Positions 1 to 14,148 are shown, counted from the stretch's first letter. The stretch: 49,954 bases of DNA from Dimargaris cristalligena (GCA_027576995.1 JANBQC010000159.1:1-49954), one strand, 5' to 3'. Numbers and translations are program-made. The notes: generated by a model from the sequence alone, not told the origin.

Positions 1-1790
1 GGAGATGGTAGAAATAGCAAATGACTAATTTGTAAGACGAATGGTTGGAACTGCAGAGAGAGCGGGGAAGGTGTGGGTTATACTATATATACATACGGGG
101 GGGGGGCAGTAATGGCTATTCGATTGTTTACTTAGAGGATATTATTTCGGTTGCTGCTCTCAAATCTAGGGAAGTGGGTTTACGCTCACTGATCCTCATT
201 CACAACGACAGTCTAAGCGGCCTAGGGGATTGTGGGGAGACGTTCATTCCACTCTCTGTCCAAGGCGGAAGCCGCATAGCGTAGGGGGTGGGCTGAAAAA
301 CCCATACAATGTAATGTGTACAATCATTGAGTTAATGAGATATGTTCAATTGAATTGTTCACTTCACACTACCATGGTCCGGGAACAGGTAAGTCATTCT
401 GGCCATAATGGAAAGATTAACCTACTTGTTTATCCGCAATGGACGCCCTAATCCCCCTTCTCCCTTCTCCAATTTGGATGCCCATATGACTGCGTCTATA
501 TGGTGGGTCAGTGTCTTTCAATATCGTCTGTTAACACACCCTAGGTATTTTTAGAGCAAGGTAGTTCACATTCACTAACGCTCACAAAAACCTTACGGTA
601 AAATGATTGGATTCCACGCCATATTGACACTCTAGCTTTAAACTGGGGAGAATGGCATAGTATCCGGTTAAGAATTTAACGAATAGCACGGACGTTTTGC
701 TAGGCCATTTCGGTTACCTACCAACATTCAGTTTTTATCTCTCAGTAGCGACAATGGTGCTTTCCAGAGACCTGATCCTTGGCCTATTTGTGTAGTCACG
801 CACCTGTTTTAAGCCACAGAAGCGGGATACGGTTTATTAAAAGGACTTTTTATACGTTGGGCTGGTCAAGCTCGTATCTAAAGGCATTTAGTGATCGACG
901 ACGCACCTGGGGTATTGAACAAAGGATGGGAAGTGCAGGGGGGGCGTATAGGCAAGATTTGACTAGGATGGGGAGGGTGAAAATAAGAGGGAACAGCTGG
1001 ACGAATAGGGTGCAAGAAACACGAATGGTAGATTGTAAAATTATCATTTTGGGGGGCTTTATGGTTAGTTTTAAACCAAATGCTAGTTTAGGTCACAAAG
1101 TACATTTAGCTATTGGGTAATCCATTCCCCCTACCTACCGTGGATATCCATACTCACCATTTCAGTTCTGGTACACTTATTGAAAAATATATCAAGACAG
1201 GTAGACTATTATATCATGTTTCAGTCCAATTATGCTGGTTTATTTAGTTATTTTTTATCCTTTTTTTAACCCCCCACAATGCCCTATATTGACTATAGTA
1301 TTCGATAAAAATAACTACCTAGAAGCATCCACCATCCTCTAGCAGCTTTCCTCCTTTACTTACCAGTTTTTTTGCTTCGTCTTTATATTTCAACATATAA
1401 AAAAAATTGAGCCACACGTGAATATGAGACTACGAACGGAATGAGCTTGATATAACATAGGTAAACAATTGCTCAGCTTTGTGAAAAACGGGGGGAAATA
1501 TATTGAAGCGGTAACCCCAATCTTTTAAACCGAATAGGTAAAAGTAATATCACAAATGATCACAAGAAAATGAGAATACTGACTATGGAGGAATTCTAGT
1601 CGCAAACACCGACTGAGATAAACGGTCAAAATAGGTGATAAGGGCAAAATGGGACTGTAGGACTTTGTGAATTACATATCCACGTCAGGTTCGAATGATT
1701 CTGGTGCTGGAATACTATGCGCAGAGTTATCTAGCTAAGCACATTGGTGTAAGCATGCGCTTGACCGGCCTTGTTTTCCCAGAAATCAGT
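1..1790. other. Intergenic, no gene supported
   Basis: This stretch holds no gene that can be supported. The longest open frame (779-1120, plus) has no recognisable motif, and runs of that length are expected by chance in DNA of this composition. A G10 homopolymer lies at about 97-106. Isolated GTAAGT-like donors (near 389 on plus, near 1355 on minus) could not be tied into a coding model. Confidence 0.6.
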
Positions 1791-3706
1791 CTAGCGATTG
1801 GAAAAGTCTTCGCGGGAATCTTTCAAAATATCATATGCTTGCACAAAGCGATGCTCGCCGCCATGTTGGCCATAGGCCACGGCAATGATACGCTGAATCT
1901 GGTCGTATAGCTTAGGATCCGATAATTGCGAACCAAGTCCCCAGAGGTTTTTGTAGTATGGCCAAGGGCTTATATCAGCTGAACCGGTTAAATTGGCATC
2001 TTCAAACTCTGGTCGGAGGACAGCCACTGCCATTCGAAGACTACCACCATCATCAGTAAACCGAAGCTGTTCGATAATAAACAGCATGTGGGAAATGCCA
2101 ATCAATTTACCCGTCTCGGTCAAGACGTCAAATCGGGTTGGGGGGCAATTCAGAATGTTTTCCAAATAGTTGGCACTATGAAATAGCTCGAGGGCCCTTA
2201 GTTCAAAGGCTAAGCCGCACTTTCCGTCCAACGGGCGACTGGATGTTAGGCGTTTTGCATCTCGTACATCCGAAACACCGGGTAAGTTTAATAACAGCTC
2301 TTCTTGACGAGTCACGGATGCTAGAATCAGGGCCCACCGCTGGATCTTCGACGCCGTGATCGAAAAACGAGCCGGCCAGGGCCCATTTAAGTATACCTGT
2401 AGTCCCTCTACGAAGGTGACCAAATCTTTATCTCGGCCCGTGGTAGCTAAGCGCGACATCATAATGGCCGCTGTACAGCCGTACAGGTGGCTGTAGACAT
2501 GGGGGGGGCGCCAATCCGCGCTAGGATCCCGGAAGATAGTGACCCACTCACGCAATAAATCCACTCGATCGAGTTTTGAATTAGAGGGTACCGGCCAATC
2601 CTGTGAAGCTAGTTTTAAGAGGGAGCGATCCGTTAAGGTTTTGAACACCTCCAAAACACCTTGTCCATCGCCCTGGCTATCGACTAGAGCAAAAAGGGGT
2701 AACTCATCGATTAGGGTCGCCCGAGAGAGCTTCTCCGGGTCAATAAACTGCCATCCGTTCATCGCTAAAAGTGAATTTCCCCGGAAATTCAATATAAGAG
2801 TCTGCAACTCACGAACTGTAGAAAGCCGCACCACGTTAAGTCGGCTACGGACGGAGTCCTGGAAAAGGCGCATAGGTACTTTGAATTGATTGCCAAAGAG
2901 GTTGAGCAGGCTACCCGCGATTTGGTGGTAGAGAAGCCGGTGCCAAGCGTGAAATGTTGCTTGAATCTCACCGTGCGACAATGAGCCGGTATTATGGTAT
3001 TTTTGGAGGTTATATTGCAAGCCCCAGTAGGTTTGCTGACGAAATCGGATTAAAAAGTGGGGAATGATTAGTTCGGGGGGTACTGTATATATGGATGCCC
3101 CCTCTAAATCAAATACAGACCGTTAACAAATGATGTTAAATACTGATGTTTCCCAGCTGAATTAAGGCAAGTCCGTATTAGCCTAGGCACTTCAAAAAGT
3201 TCTGGGTTATTATATATAAATAAGGTACCGCATTAGTCCTATGCAAGAAGATAACACCGATAATTTCAATATAACTTAAAAATACCGGAACCAACGCCTA
3301 CCTCGATTCCACGCTCAATATAACTGGTGGCATGCATAGCGATCACTTTGGAGGAACCCAAGAGCTCGGAGCGAGAGCGGCGATTATAAGAATATTTTAT
3401 GATCAGGCTCAGTAGCTCGGTGGGCAGGGTCGTTAGTCGATTCACTAGAGGGGGAATGCTGGGGGCTGAGCTGTGGTGGTTCATATTGGGCCGTTGACCG
3501 GCCGGTGCGGACGAGTTAGCGGAGTCCTCTTCCACCAACTCCGGCCCAGTATACCCCGTCAGAGCCGGGGTGTTACTGGTACTGGGTTCGCTCCAAGCCG
3601 GATTATTTAAGGCATTTGCGGATATAGGTAGGCCAGTTAGTACCAGAAGGTTTGAGCCGAGGTAGAACGTGGCTAGACCAACAATGCTGGGGTGCCGATA
3701 TAGCAT
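1791..3706 (-). CDS. Hypothetical protein with signal-like N-terminus and F-box-like motif
   Basis: Two exons: complement(3302..3706) and complement(1791..3101). A 200-base intron starts GTAGGC and ends TTTAGAG; the acceptor was chosen because it keeps the frame and the residues just after it (GASIYTVPPELIIPHFLIRF) read as coding. The predicted length is 571 residues. The N-terminus (MLYRHPSIVGLATFYLGSNL, then a Leu/Val run and an A-N-A site) resembles a signal peptide or membrane anchor. Near residue 93 the motif LPTELLSLIIKY resembles the start of an F-box, although F-box proteins are normally cytosolic. The rest is leucine-rich and helical, with no family I recognise. Base composition is more AT-rich than in the housekeeping genes. 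If the true start is a later Met (for example M74 in NMNHH), the signal peptide disappears. The gene is well supported as coding; its function is unknown. Confidence 0.7.
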
Positions 3707-6320
3707 GACGAGAGGGGCTTGGTTAAGGGCGAGAATTACCGGGCTTCGACGGGACCACTACGGACATACCGGGTGAAATGGATACAAAAGAGATATGTCG
3801 GGAACGCAGTTCCAGAGATGCAGGTTTGTAAATATGAAAATGTGATTTTCGATCCGCTCGTAATTTAAGAGGAAAAAGTAAGATTAAAGGTGCAGCACGC
3901 CATTAATTCCCCTCGGGCACATACCATCCCCATTTATAAACCCTTGCGGCCCTTTCATTGGTGTTGCCTGTAGTTGGTAAACAAAGCTAATGGCTAGACT
4001 AGACGTCCTCTAGATACCCCAACCCGAATTAGTATGGAAAGGAGTGTGTGTCGGCCGTTAAAGCGCCGCAGCCAACATGTCGCATAACACCCGGCCACTG
4101 ATGGGCTGTGCCAAATGGGTAATACACGTCCCCAAAATGTAACCATGGTTATATATGACATTCATAGGTCCCAAAATTACCTACTCTTTCGTCTACAGCC
4201 CGTTTCATAATATCTCTGACTTTGTTCGTCTATATACTAGTTACATGAGTTTGTTGGACACTTATCGTTGTATTCATGTAGGTATAGTGCTATAGAGAGC
4301 ATATTGAAGAGGGTATTTTATGGCCACCTAGGGCGGTTAATCATAGAGGAGAGGATAGGGCAACGGGGCCTTTAAAGGGGTAAGGTGAGGAATAACAATA
4401 TATTTCAAGAAGCGGATAGATTTTCCGGGGATGGCAATGAGCGCGGGATAGAAATGAGGCCATGGGTTAAGCTGGCCAATTTTACATCTATACTCTTGGA
4501 GGAATAGCACTTGTAAATAAAAGCCAATACCAGAGACACTTGAAGGGGGGAAGGAGTCGGCCGAAACTACCGGTACTTGTCAACAATGTGCATCAACCCT
4601 TGAGCTCGGTAATGGAGTTGCGCAGACCTGGAGTGGGACAGCCCCAAGTTGTGAACATGACAAATATTACTGATCGTGGGGTGGAGATGATAACACACTA
4701 GCGGCTGAACTGGTATTACACTCAAGCCTAGCTGGGCTGGGAATTACCATGATTGCCGAGTAGGGCGCTTAGTTCTGGCGACGGAATTATTATTAATAGA
4801 ATAGGCGAAATTTCAGATATATAATTCGGAATTTCGTTACGACGTGATGATGCCCCATTTACAGCCCTATTGTCTAGTATGGCTGATAACTAACTGGTCA
4901 TTATTATTGCATTGCTCTTCGGGCATTGCCTTTTCCTCGGAGGGGTCGGATAACCACATCATTATTTGGGCAATGGGCCCTTTCCGGCGGTTGCGCTGGT
5001 AAGGAAAGCCCGAAGAGAGTTTACGAAAGAAAGCACATACTTTACAGGATGAACCTCCTATAGGCTTGAGGTTAGCCTTGATGTATTGCCACCGCTTCTG
5101 GGGGACGTAAAGAGATTGACTGTGGTGAGAGTATCGCTCACACTTTGTGCCTTTTCACCTAAGCCGGCTCATGTGACTGCCCCCCCCTCGCCCTATAGGA
5201 ATAGAGAGCCCACAGCCACACACACACACATACACTTACCCCTGACCGAAGGATACTCCCACTGCAGCATCTATCCCCCCCCCCATTATCATCTGACTAC
5301 TACTACTAAACGACCCTGCCAGTCAGCCCATAATATAGACAATACACACCTCTAAGGTATACGAGGACCCCATTGTTGGGCATGAGCGTCCTGCTAATAA
5401 TAGACCATACCAGTCTATTCATTCGTCGAAACTGTGCCTAAGTATGAAAACCCGCTCTCCAAATAAAATAGCCTACGCAGTTTCAGTGAAGAAGGGCTAT
5501 GATTACCTATGTTCCATATCCAAGGTCAGCGGATGGGAATTCAAGCATGACGGGTAGCCAGTCATGAAGCTATACTGCGCAATAGGAGGAGAGAGGGTAA
5601 GTGTGCTCTTGAAGTCCGCATTAACCCGCGTTCCTCTCGGAATCGCTGTGGGAATCACTACTTGGGTCGTGTGACCAGCCCGATGGGAAAGCCAGGGGGG
5701 TGGTTTCTACCTGTGTTCTTCTTTCTAAATACATGCGCATACAGTGTACATGGTATGATGGGTATGGCCAAGACAAGCAAGCCCTTGGACCCCCCCGCGC
5801 AAGACTACTTTTATTAGAACATCTTTTGAATAAAACACGCCTACCCATCCATCCATCCAGTTAGCCATATATATCTTAAAAACACCATGCCCTACTCAAC
5901 TCCCTTAAACACTAGTCCACCTCGACCAAACGTAACACTACAAGGGCGGGGGGTTCCACCTGCGCATATCATTATCACTATGGACGGGCCTCTCGTCCGC
6001 GAGCAGCCGCAGTAAGCCCATCACAATGGCTTAGGGAAGGGATAGATGACGCAACTATCACGTGATTGGCCGGGCGATCAGAAACAGTCCCAGTCGGCGG
6101 CGGGTCAAGGGAAGAGTGTACGGGTCGGAGCGGGGGGACAAATAGAAATAGAAATAGAGAAGTGTATAACGTGTAGGGGTGTGGACTGCGTCAAGCCCTC
6201 CCCCCCGCCCTTCTCCTCTTCCCTCCCCACGCCATTTCACCTTTGGCCCTCAGCCGCCAACTGCCATAACTGTCCATATTGGTGTGTGAGTTTTACTCAT
6301 ATGAATCCTGGGCAGGGGCT
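3707..6320. other. Intergenic, no gene supported
   Basis: No gene could be supported in these 2.6 kb. The stretch contains a CA-rich run near 5215-5235, a C10 tract at about 5275-5284 and short CCAT repeats near 5845-5860. Open frames at 5086-5355 and 5621-5848 have low-complexity content and no motif. Confidence 0.6.
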
Positions 6321-6321
6321 T

Positions 6322-6330
6322 TATAAATAG
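6322..6330 (+). promoter_or_regulatory. TATA-like element
   Basis: TATAAATAG lies about 240 bases upstream of the start codon of the small charged protein (6562). The sequence between is pyrimidine-rich, as expected of a fungal 5' leader. The assignment rests on sequence and position only. Confidence 0.4.
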
Positions 6331-6561
6331 TCCACTTGCCGCCACCAGTTGTAACAGTAGATATCCTCTCAACTCCACACCATTTCCTTCCAAACCTATT
6401 ACATTATTCCACACCTCCCAATTGCTATTATTATTGTACTCCATATAACCATCCGCACCCCGTGTTCTCCTTTTGTACTATTACCTCTATAGCCCCCCCT
6501 TCAACCTTTATCCGCCCTTTTCTAACGACCTTGACGACTGCCCGACTCTTTTCGCTTAGCT

Positions 6562-7104
6562 ATGCAGGAAACTAAAGCCGGCCATTTACCAGCCAGTAAG
6601 TCCTTTTCACCACGTATAGCCACTTCCCGGCAACCCGCTTGTTTCCTACCCTCCGTCCCTGGCGTCCTTTAGAAACTATCTGTTGATAAATGTGGAGCAA
6701 TATCTGGCGCACCCCTAATACAATGCCCATTATTCTTGATATTTTACTGTACCATTCAACCTCCAGCCCGCGCTGGAAACATGCGCGTTCCCACCCACCG
6801 CAACCACCCACAGGCCCAGCGCCGTAATTCTGAGGACAAGGGCCCAAGTACCAAGATTGACCCAGCCCACCCCCGCCACGCTCACACCGACTCTGGTTTA
6901 ACTGAGGAGGAGTTGCAGCGCCGCCAGCACGAGGAACAGCTCGAACGCCAACGCAAACAGGAGGCCGAGGCGAGCGCTCGTGAAGAACACCGTGCCTGGA
7001 TGCAACATGCAGACCAGGCCGAGACCGCCAAACACACCCCGAACCGCCAGCCCTTCCAGACCAACCGGCGCGTTAACCAGCCCCGGGGTCCCGTCATGCA
7101 GTAA
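6562..7104 (+). CDS. Small charged helical protein of unknown function
   Basis: Two exons, 6562..6595 and 6767..7104, give 123 residues. Exon 1 encodes MQETKAGHLPA and ends in a GTAAGT donor; the acceptor CTCCAG restores the frame with a split Thr codon. The short first exon was found by matching splice phase to the obvious GC-rich coding frame of exon 2, whose next in-frame Met (6781) is the alternative start. Residues 60-105 are almost entirely charged or Gln/Ala (EEELQRRQHEEQLERQRKQE and following), predicting one long helix or coiled coil; the C-terminus is basic and Pro-rich (PRGPVMQ). I do not recognise the family. The gene converges with the CBS-like gene, 374 bases away. Confidence 0.68.
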
Positions 7105-7226
7105 ATAACCTCTAGGGCCCTCAAGTTCCGCTCTACGTTGGAGTTGACACCATGATACCATCGAACAACTAACTGACCGTTCCTCGCCCCCTCGACTAGT
7201 GTATGTTATACCAACTCATAACTATC

Positions 7227-7232
7227 AATAAA
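7227..7232 (+). terminator. Polyadenylation signal AATAAA
   Basis: AATAAA lies 123 bases after the stop codon of the small charged protein, in AT-rich sequence. Confidence 0.4.
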
Positions 7233-7478
7233 ATAGGGGTATAATTTTGAATATGTTGGATTTTTTGTTTAATAGTCCTGGCTATAAGAGATATGAGTGG
7301 CTGGGCTGATGTTCAAGTATAAGTTTAATAGCTAGATTCCCAATAGTTCTACCAGAGATGCTAAGAATGAAAGATGGAGAGGCATCAAAGAGGGATAAAT
7401 AGAGAGTGTGATTTAATAAACGCCCATATGGACTTGGAGGACTATCTGTCTGCGTTACATTTCATTGCTACAGGTCAA

Positions 7479-9122
7479 CTAAAAGTCCGGGGCCGTTCCG
7501 TGGCGACGGGAGATGAACTTCATGAGATCGAATTTAGTCACCACGCCAAGGCAGAATTTACGCGACGAGTCAGTAACAAATGCCACACTGTGATGTTCAA
7601 AGAATTCGGCCAGTTCGTTCAACGGAGTGCTGGGCGTAATCAATTCATAGCGGGGCCGGATTGAGGCTAGGCGGGGAGCGGTTGGAGTAGTGGCAGCAGG
7701 CCCACGGCCCGACGCCGACGCATTAGCGGTCTGTGGGTTAGATGAGGTCCCTGAGGGTGGTGATGATGGCAAGGGTCGGAAGGTGTACATGGCGTCCTTG
7801 ACCGGTTGGTGCAGTTCCACCTTTTGGTTTTCAAGCATGGATTGCAGAGTCGCCAGCGTAATATAGCCCACCAGTTTACGGTGGGGCGCGGAGACCACGG
7901 GAAGCTGCGAATACTCCCGCTCGACCATGATATCCAAGGCCTGGCCCAGTGGATCGGTGGGGGCAATAGCGACGGCCGCGGGGAGCTGGAGGTCTTCGAC
8001 GCTGGCCCCTCGGTACTTATTGATAAGCTGGTAATGGAGCTTACGGGCCAGACCGTCGTCCATGAGCTCGTGGTTCAGCAACCACTCGTTTGATAGTAGC
8101 GTAGAGCCGTAGTTACGGGCCGTGTCGTTTAGGAGGACCAAGGCCCGCTCCCCCGGCTGCATGCTGGTACGAGCGAACGTATGGGTAGCGGCCACAACGG
8201 CACCGGAGGACACTCCCGCCAGGAACCCGGATCGGATCAGTCGGCGGGCCATGGAATACGCCACCTGGTCCGTGACTTGGCACCACAAATCTACGCACTC
8301 GGGATCCAGGGCCGCCGGGATAGCGTGCTGGCCCAGATCCTCGAGCTTCCAGTTCTGGGAGATCAGGGCCGACCGTGAGGTGGTGGTGATGGGCTGGGAG
8401 TGGCCGGCGGAACTCGGCTGCTCCTGCTGGTGCTGCTGGACGATGCCCTCATGAATATAAGACTGGGTAGGTTCCACCCCGACTACCCGCAAAGCGGGCA
8501 ACTTCCGCTTCAGGTGTTTAGCCAGCCCAGTGATGCTACTCCCGCTCTCCACGCCCACGACCAGCACATCCAAGTGACCGTGGCATTGTTCCAAGATTTC
8601 GGTGGCTAACTCGTGGTACAGGTTCTCCACGTCGTTGGAGCCCGCGAATAAATCCACCAGGACCGCCCCGGGCATTTCGGCCGTAATCTGACGGGCCAAC
8701 GACGTAAAGCTTTCGGGGGCTTCGGGCAGGACATTATCGGGGGCCCGCACGATTTCCACGTCCAGGGCCTTGAGGAGCATAATGCGGTCCTTGGAAGTGC
8801 GTTCCGGTATGACGGCGGTGACGCGGTAACCCTTGGGGACGGCCAGGGCAGCCATGCTGATGGCCAAGTTGCCCGACGAGGGAATCACGAGGGTGGTAGC
8901 AGCGGTACCTGACCTGGGAGGAGGAGTGGTCACGGTGGGCGGAGGCAGAGTAGGGAGCAGTTTTTGGGCCACCCGGTCACTAAGGGAACCGAAGGGGTTA
9001 AGGTACTCCAGTTTCGCCAACAGTTCGATGTTGGGATGGACGCCCAGGTCGTTGGCCACGGCCAATTGGACCACGGGAGTGCGGCCCACGATATCGGCCA
9101 AGGTAGGGAAGGATTGCGCCAT
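7479..9122 (-). CDS. Cystathionine beta-synthase-like pseudoenzyme
   Basis: A single exon encodes 547 residues. The frame follows cystathionine beta-synthase throughout: an IVGRTPVV start (CBS family I/V-GNTP), a fold-type II PLP-enzyme core, then two CBS (Bateman) domains at about residues 385-440 and 485-540. True CBS joins serine and homocysteine using PLP bound to a lysine in NPGGSxKDR. Here that motif reads NPFGSLSDR (42-50), so the lysine is Ser48 (codon AGT at 8979-8981). SGNTG is SGNLA (83-87), the phosphate loop GAGTGGT is GVESGSS (190-196), and PDS is NDT. Pro/Thr-rich and Gln/Ser-rich insertions interrupt the core near residues 57-77 and 228-248. No heme-binding N-terminal extension is present, as in yeast Cys4. 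The frame is intact and GC-rich at third positions like its neighbours, so it is not an obvious pseudogene. PLP catalysis looks lost; a regulatory or ligand-sensing role is inference. It diverges from DUS2 across 619 bases. Confidence 0.92.
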   Translation of the reverse strand: MAQSFPTLADIVGRTPVVQLAVANDLGVHPNIELLAKLEYLNPFGSLSDRVAQKLLPTLPPPTVTTPPPRSGTAATTLVIPSSGNLAISMAALAVPKGYRVTAVIPERTSKDRIMLLKALDVEIVRAPDNVLPEAPESFTSLARQITAEMPGAVLVDLFAGSNDVENLYHELATEILEQCHGHLDVLVVGVESGSSITGLAKHLKRKLPALRVVGVEPTQSYIHEGIVQQHQQEQPSSAGHSQPITTTSRSALISQNWKLEDLGQHAIPAALDPECVDLWCQVTDQVAYSMARRLIRSGFLAGVSSGAVVAATHTFARTSMQPGERALVLLNDTARNYGSTLLSNEWLLNHELMDDGLARKLHYQLINKYRGASVEDLQLPAAVAIAPTDPLGQALDIMVEREYSQLPVVSAPHRKLVGYITLATLQSMLENQKVELHQPVKDAMYTFRPLPSSPPSGTSSNPQTANASASGRGPAATTPTAPRLASIRPRYELITPSTPLNELAEFFEHHSVAFVTDSSRKFCLGVVTKFDLMKFISRRHGTAPDF

Positions 9123-9735
9123 GTTGGATAAAGAGCGGATAGATGGAAAGTAAGCCGACTATGGAGGGCCGGAAACAATATGTCGGTGAAATAAGTCAAT
9201 CAGGGAAAAAGGCTAAGCAAGGTAAGCGACAGTGGCTCAGGGGGGGAAGACCCTCTCTTCCTGTATGTAAGTAAAGTATACGTCGACTTTCCCTCTCAAG
9301 CTTGGTGGTGTAAGTATGGGGAACGGGCGGAACATGCCTCGGCAAGTTTTATTGGGAGGCCAGGAGGAAGAAGGGGTGTGGGGGATACTATGGCGAAGAC
9401 TGTTCGCCCAGACTAGGCTGCTATTGCGGGTAGCAGTGGCCACAGGTCTGAAAAATAATGTATTAACTGGCCGATTTTCCCAGTTACAGGGTTCTCTGGC
9501 GCACAGAGCAGTTACAGGACAGTCTCGTCTAATGGACCCTACTACTACACGCATTACAGCTTCGCTAGTGCACCTATACCACCCATTACCCCTTTACCTT
9601 CACCAATAGTGTTCCCTCGACCCCGCGTGTACCACCCACCACACCACCATTCTCCCCGATTGACATTTTTCTTGTCCCCAACTTACTTCTCCCCATTGAC
9701 CTTCCTAGACCAACAGCCCGCATTTCCGCATTTAA

Positions 9736-12478
<2,743 letters not shown>

Positions 12479-12590
12479 CTCCTGTGCTAAGATGGCTCAG
12501 TGTCTGTCCATGTGTCTGCTATGTTGGTACGAGGACCTGTAAATAGTCGCGTCCCTATTGAATTTCCCGGCTACATTCGGCATTTTCACT

Positions 12591-12596
12591 AATAAA
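12591..12596 (+). terminator. Polyadenylation signal AATAAA
   Basis: AATAAA followed by a T-rich stretch lies 113 bases downstream of the DUS2 stop codon. Confidence 0.4.
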
Positions 12597-13167
12597 TTTT
12601 TGTTATTTTTGCCTATTTTCACCTACCATTGGATTTTTTAAATGGCATAATTACAGACCAGTACTTGTTAGTGGTTGTTGGCCATTAGCTATTTGGGGTC
12701 GTTATTAGGCGGTTGTCTGAGAGATGATTTTATGTATATTTATAATATGGACCGCCTTGCAAGGTTGAAGTCTCGTATACCCATATAAAAAACTTACACC
12801 CAGTCTCGCTCACTTGGGGCAATTGCCTGGAGAGAGACATCAACCCATTCACAGTACATATGTTACACAATACCATTGGTTTGGGTGATTGAGAGGGGGA
12901 TTATTTAGGGTACTTCGTTAACCAGAAAAAACTTACCCTATACTACCCCTCCCCTCCTAAGTGTGGTAAACCTAAAACGAACCCCAGGCCACATTGCCAA
13001 TCTCGCAGTCTCTCAACTTGTTAAGCCGTTTGGTTCCGAGAATACTTAATATTACTTAGCGAACCCCCTCCCTCATTTTATACATATACCCTAAGGTCCT
13101 TCACCTAAGCCTTTTCTTATATTCAAGTTCCTTCATTTTAGCCATTTTCTTATCTAATATTTGAGCC
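12597..13167. other. DUS2-ABITRAM intergenic region
   Basis: The stretch runs from the DUS2 3' end to the Abitram start codon. It is AT-rich and includes a long T/C-rich tract just before the Abitram ATG (about 13080-13160), typical of a fungal promoter or 5' leader. No gene is seen. Confidence 0.6.
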
Positions 13168-14148
13168 ATGACCACCTTTTACGACCAAGCCACTATTGAC
13201 GAATTCCGGCCGCTCTGTGATTCATGGCAGGAGACTGGCACCAAGTCGGACTTGCCAGCCGACTGTGTTCCCCCCGTTGAAGGGGCAACTTTCCTAGATC
13301 GCTACTTCACCCGCTACTATTACGGTAGGTAATCTTATTCAGCTGTAGGCCTAACCCTCCGAATGGGAAGACTTTACGCAAAGCCTAGCCAAATTCCCGA
13401 TTGACTTCTGCTGCTGTTGAAGCCGGCCCATGCGGGGCCATTACTTAGCCGTTTCCGTATGGACTTACACCAACCCTTTTCTGCACCATCCATTTTCCCT
13501 CTAAACCCAGTGCCCCACCTCAACTGTCGGGCCTTTAGAAGCGCCGAGAACCCCTCGCCCGAGGTTGCCTCGTCGGAGGCACCGTCCACTACCACTACCA
13601 CCACCATCGCCCCGGTGCACGAACCCGACTTCACGTTGACCCAGATAGTTTGGCAAGTGCCCAACCAACTCTGCCTGGTGGGGTTGGCCCGCGATCACCA
13701 GATATTTACCCTCTACCGCGAGTACCTGCGAAACGCCCAGTCTTCCGCGACCGAGAATTCCGAAACCCCGTCGTTCGTCAAACGGATCGATTTCCTAACC
13801 ACCGATCCCGATCCCAGTAAAAACGGCGGCACCCCCAGGGCCGCTCGCCGGAAGCGCAACCACACCAACACCCGGGACAGCCTCCGATCCTCGACCCCCC
13901 TGTGCAACGTGGTTCTGCATGACAGCTCAACGTTTATCGTCAATATGGGAGTCGGGTTCGGTACCGTGTTTGAGCTCAATCCGCGTTTGGCAGCGGAACC
14001 GAACTTGATTCTGCAAGCCCCCAATTACGGAGGGTATTTGGCGATTGTGAAGCCCCACGAAAAGAAAGAATACGCTTGTCTGTTTGACTGTCTGGATGCG
14101 GAGGGATATCAGAGAGCCCGGAAGCACCACAATATAACTTCTTCGTAA
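13168..14148 (+). CDS. ABITRAM: Abitram (actin-binding transcription modulator, FAM206 family)
   Basis: Two exons, 13168..13324 and 13511..14148, give 264 residues. The acceptor (TCTAAACCCAG) is the one that keeps phase after the G|GTAGGT donor, and a CTAAC branch-like site lies inside the intron. Family landmarks are FLDRYFTRYY near residue 44, matching the animal L-V-D-R-Y-F-T-R start, and GGYLAIVKPHEKKEYA near the C-terminus, matching E-G-Y-I-A-V-V-L-P. A central Ser/Thr/Pro and basic insert (about residues 125-165) is not in the roughly 180-residue animal proteins. Animal Abitram (Simiate) binds actin and acts in nuclear speckles; its role in fungi is unknown to me. The family assignment rests on these two blocks and the overall order. 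Confidence 0.8.

Noticed and set aside
779..1120. 113-codon plus-strand frame
   Set aside because: No motif, no codon bias and no splice context; a similarly plausible frame lies on the opposite strand, as expected by chance.
5086..5355. 89-codon frame rich in Pro, His and Thr
   Set aside because: It arises from CA- and C-rich low-complexity DNA without a recognisable start context or domain.
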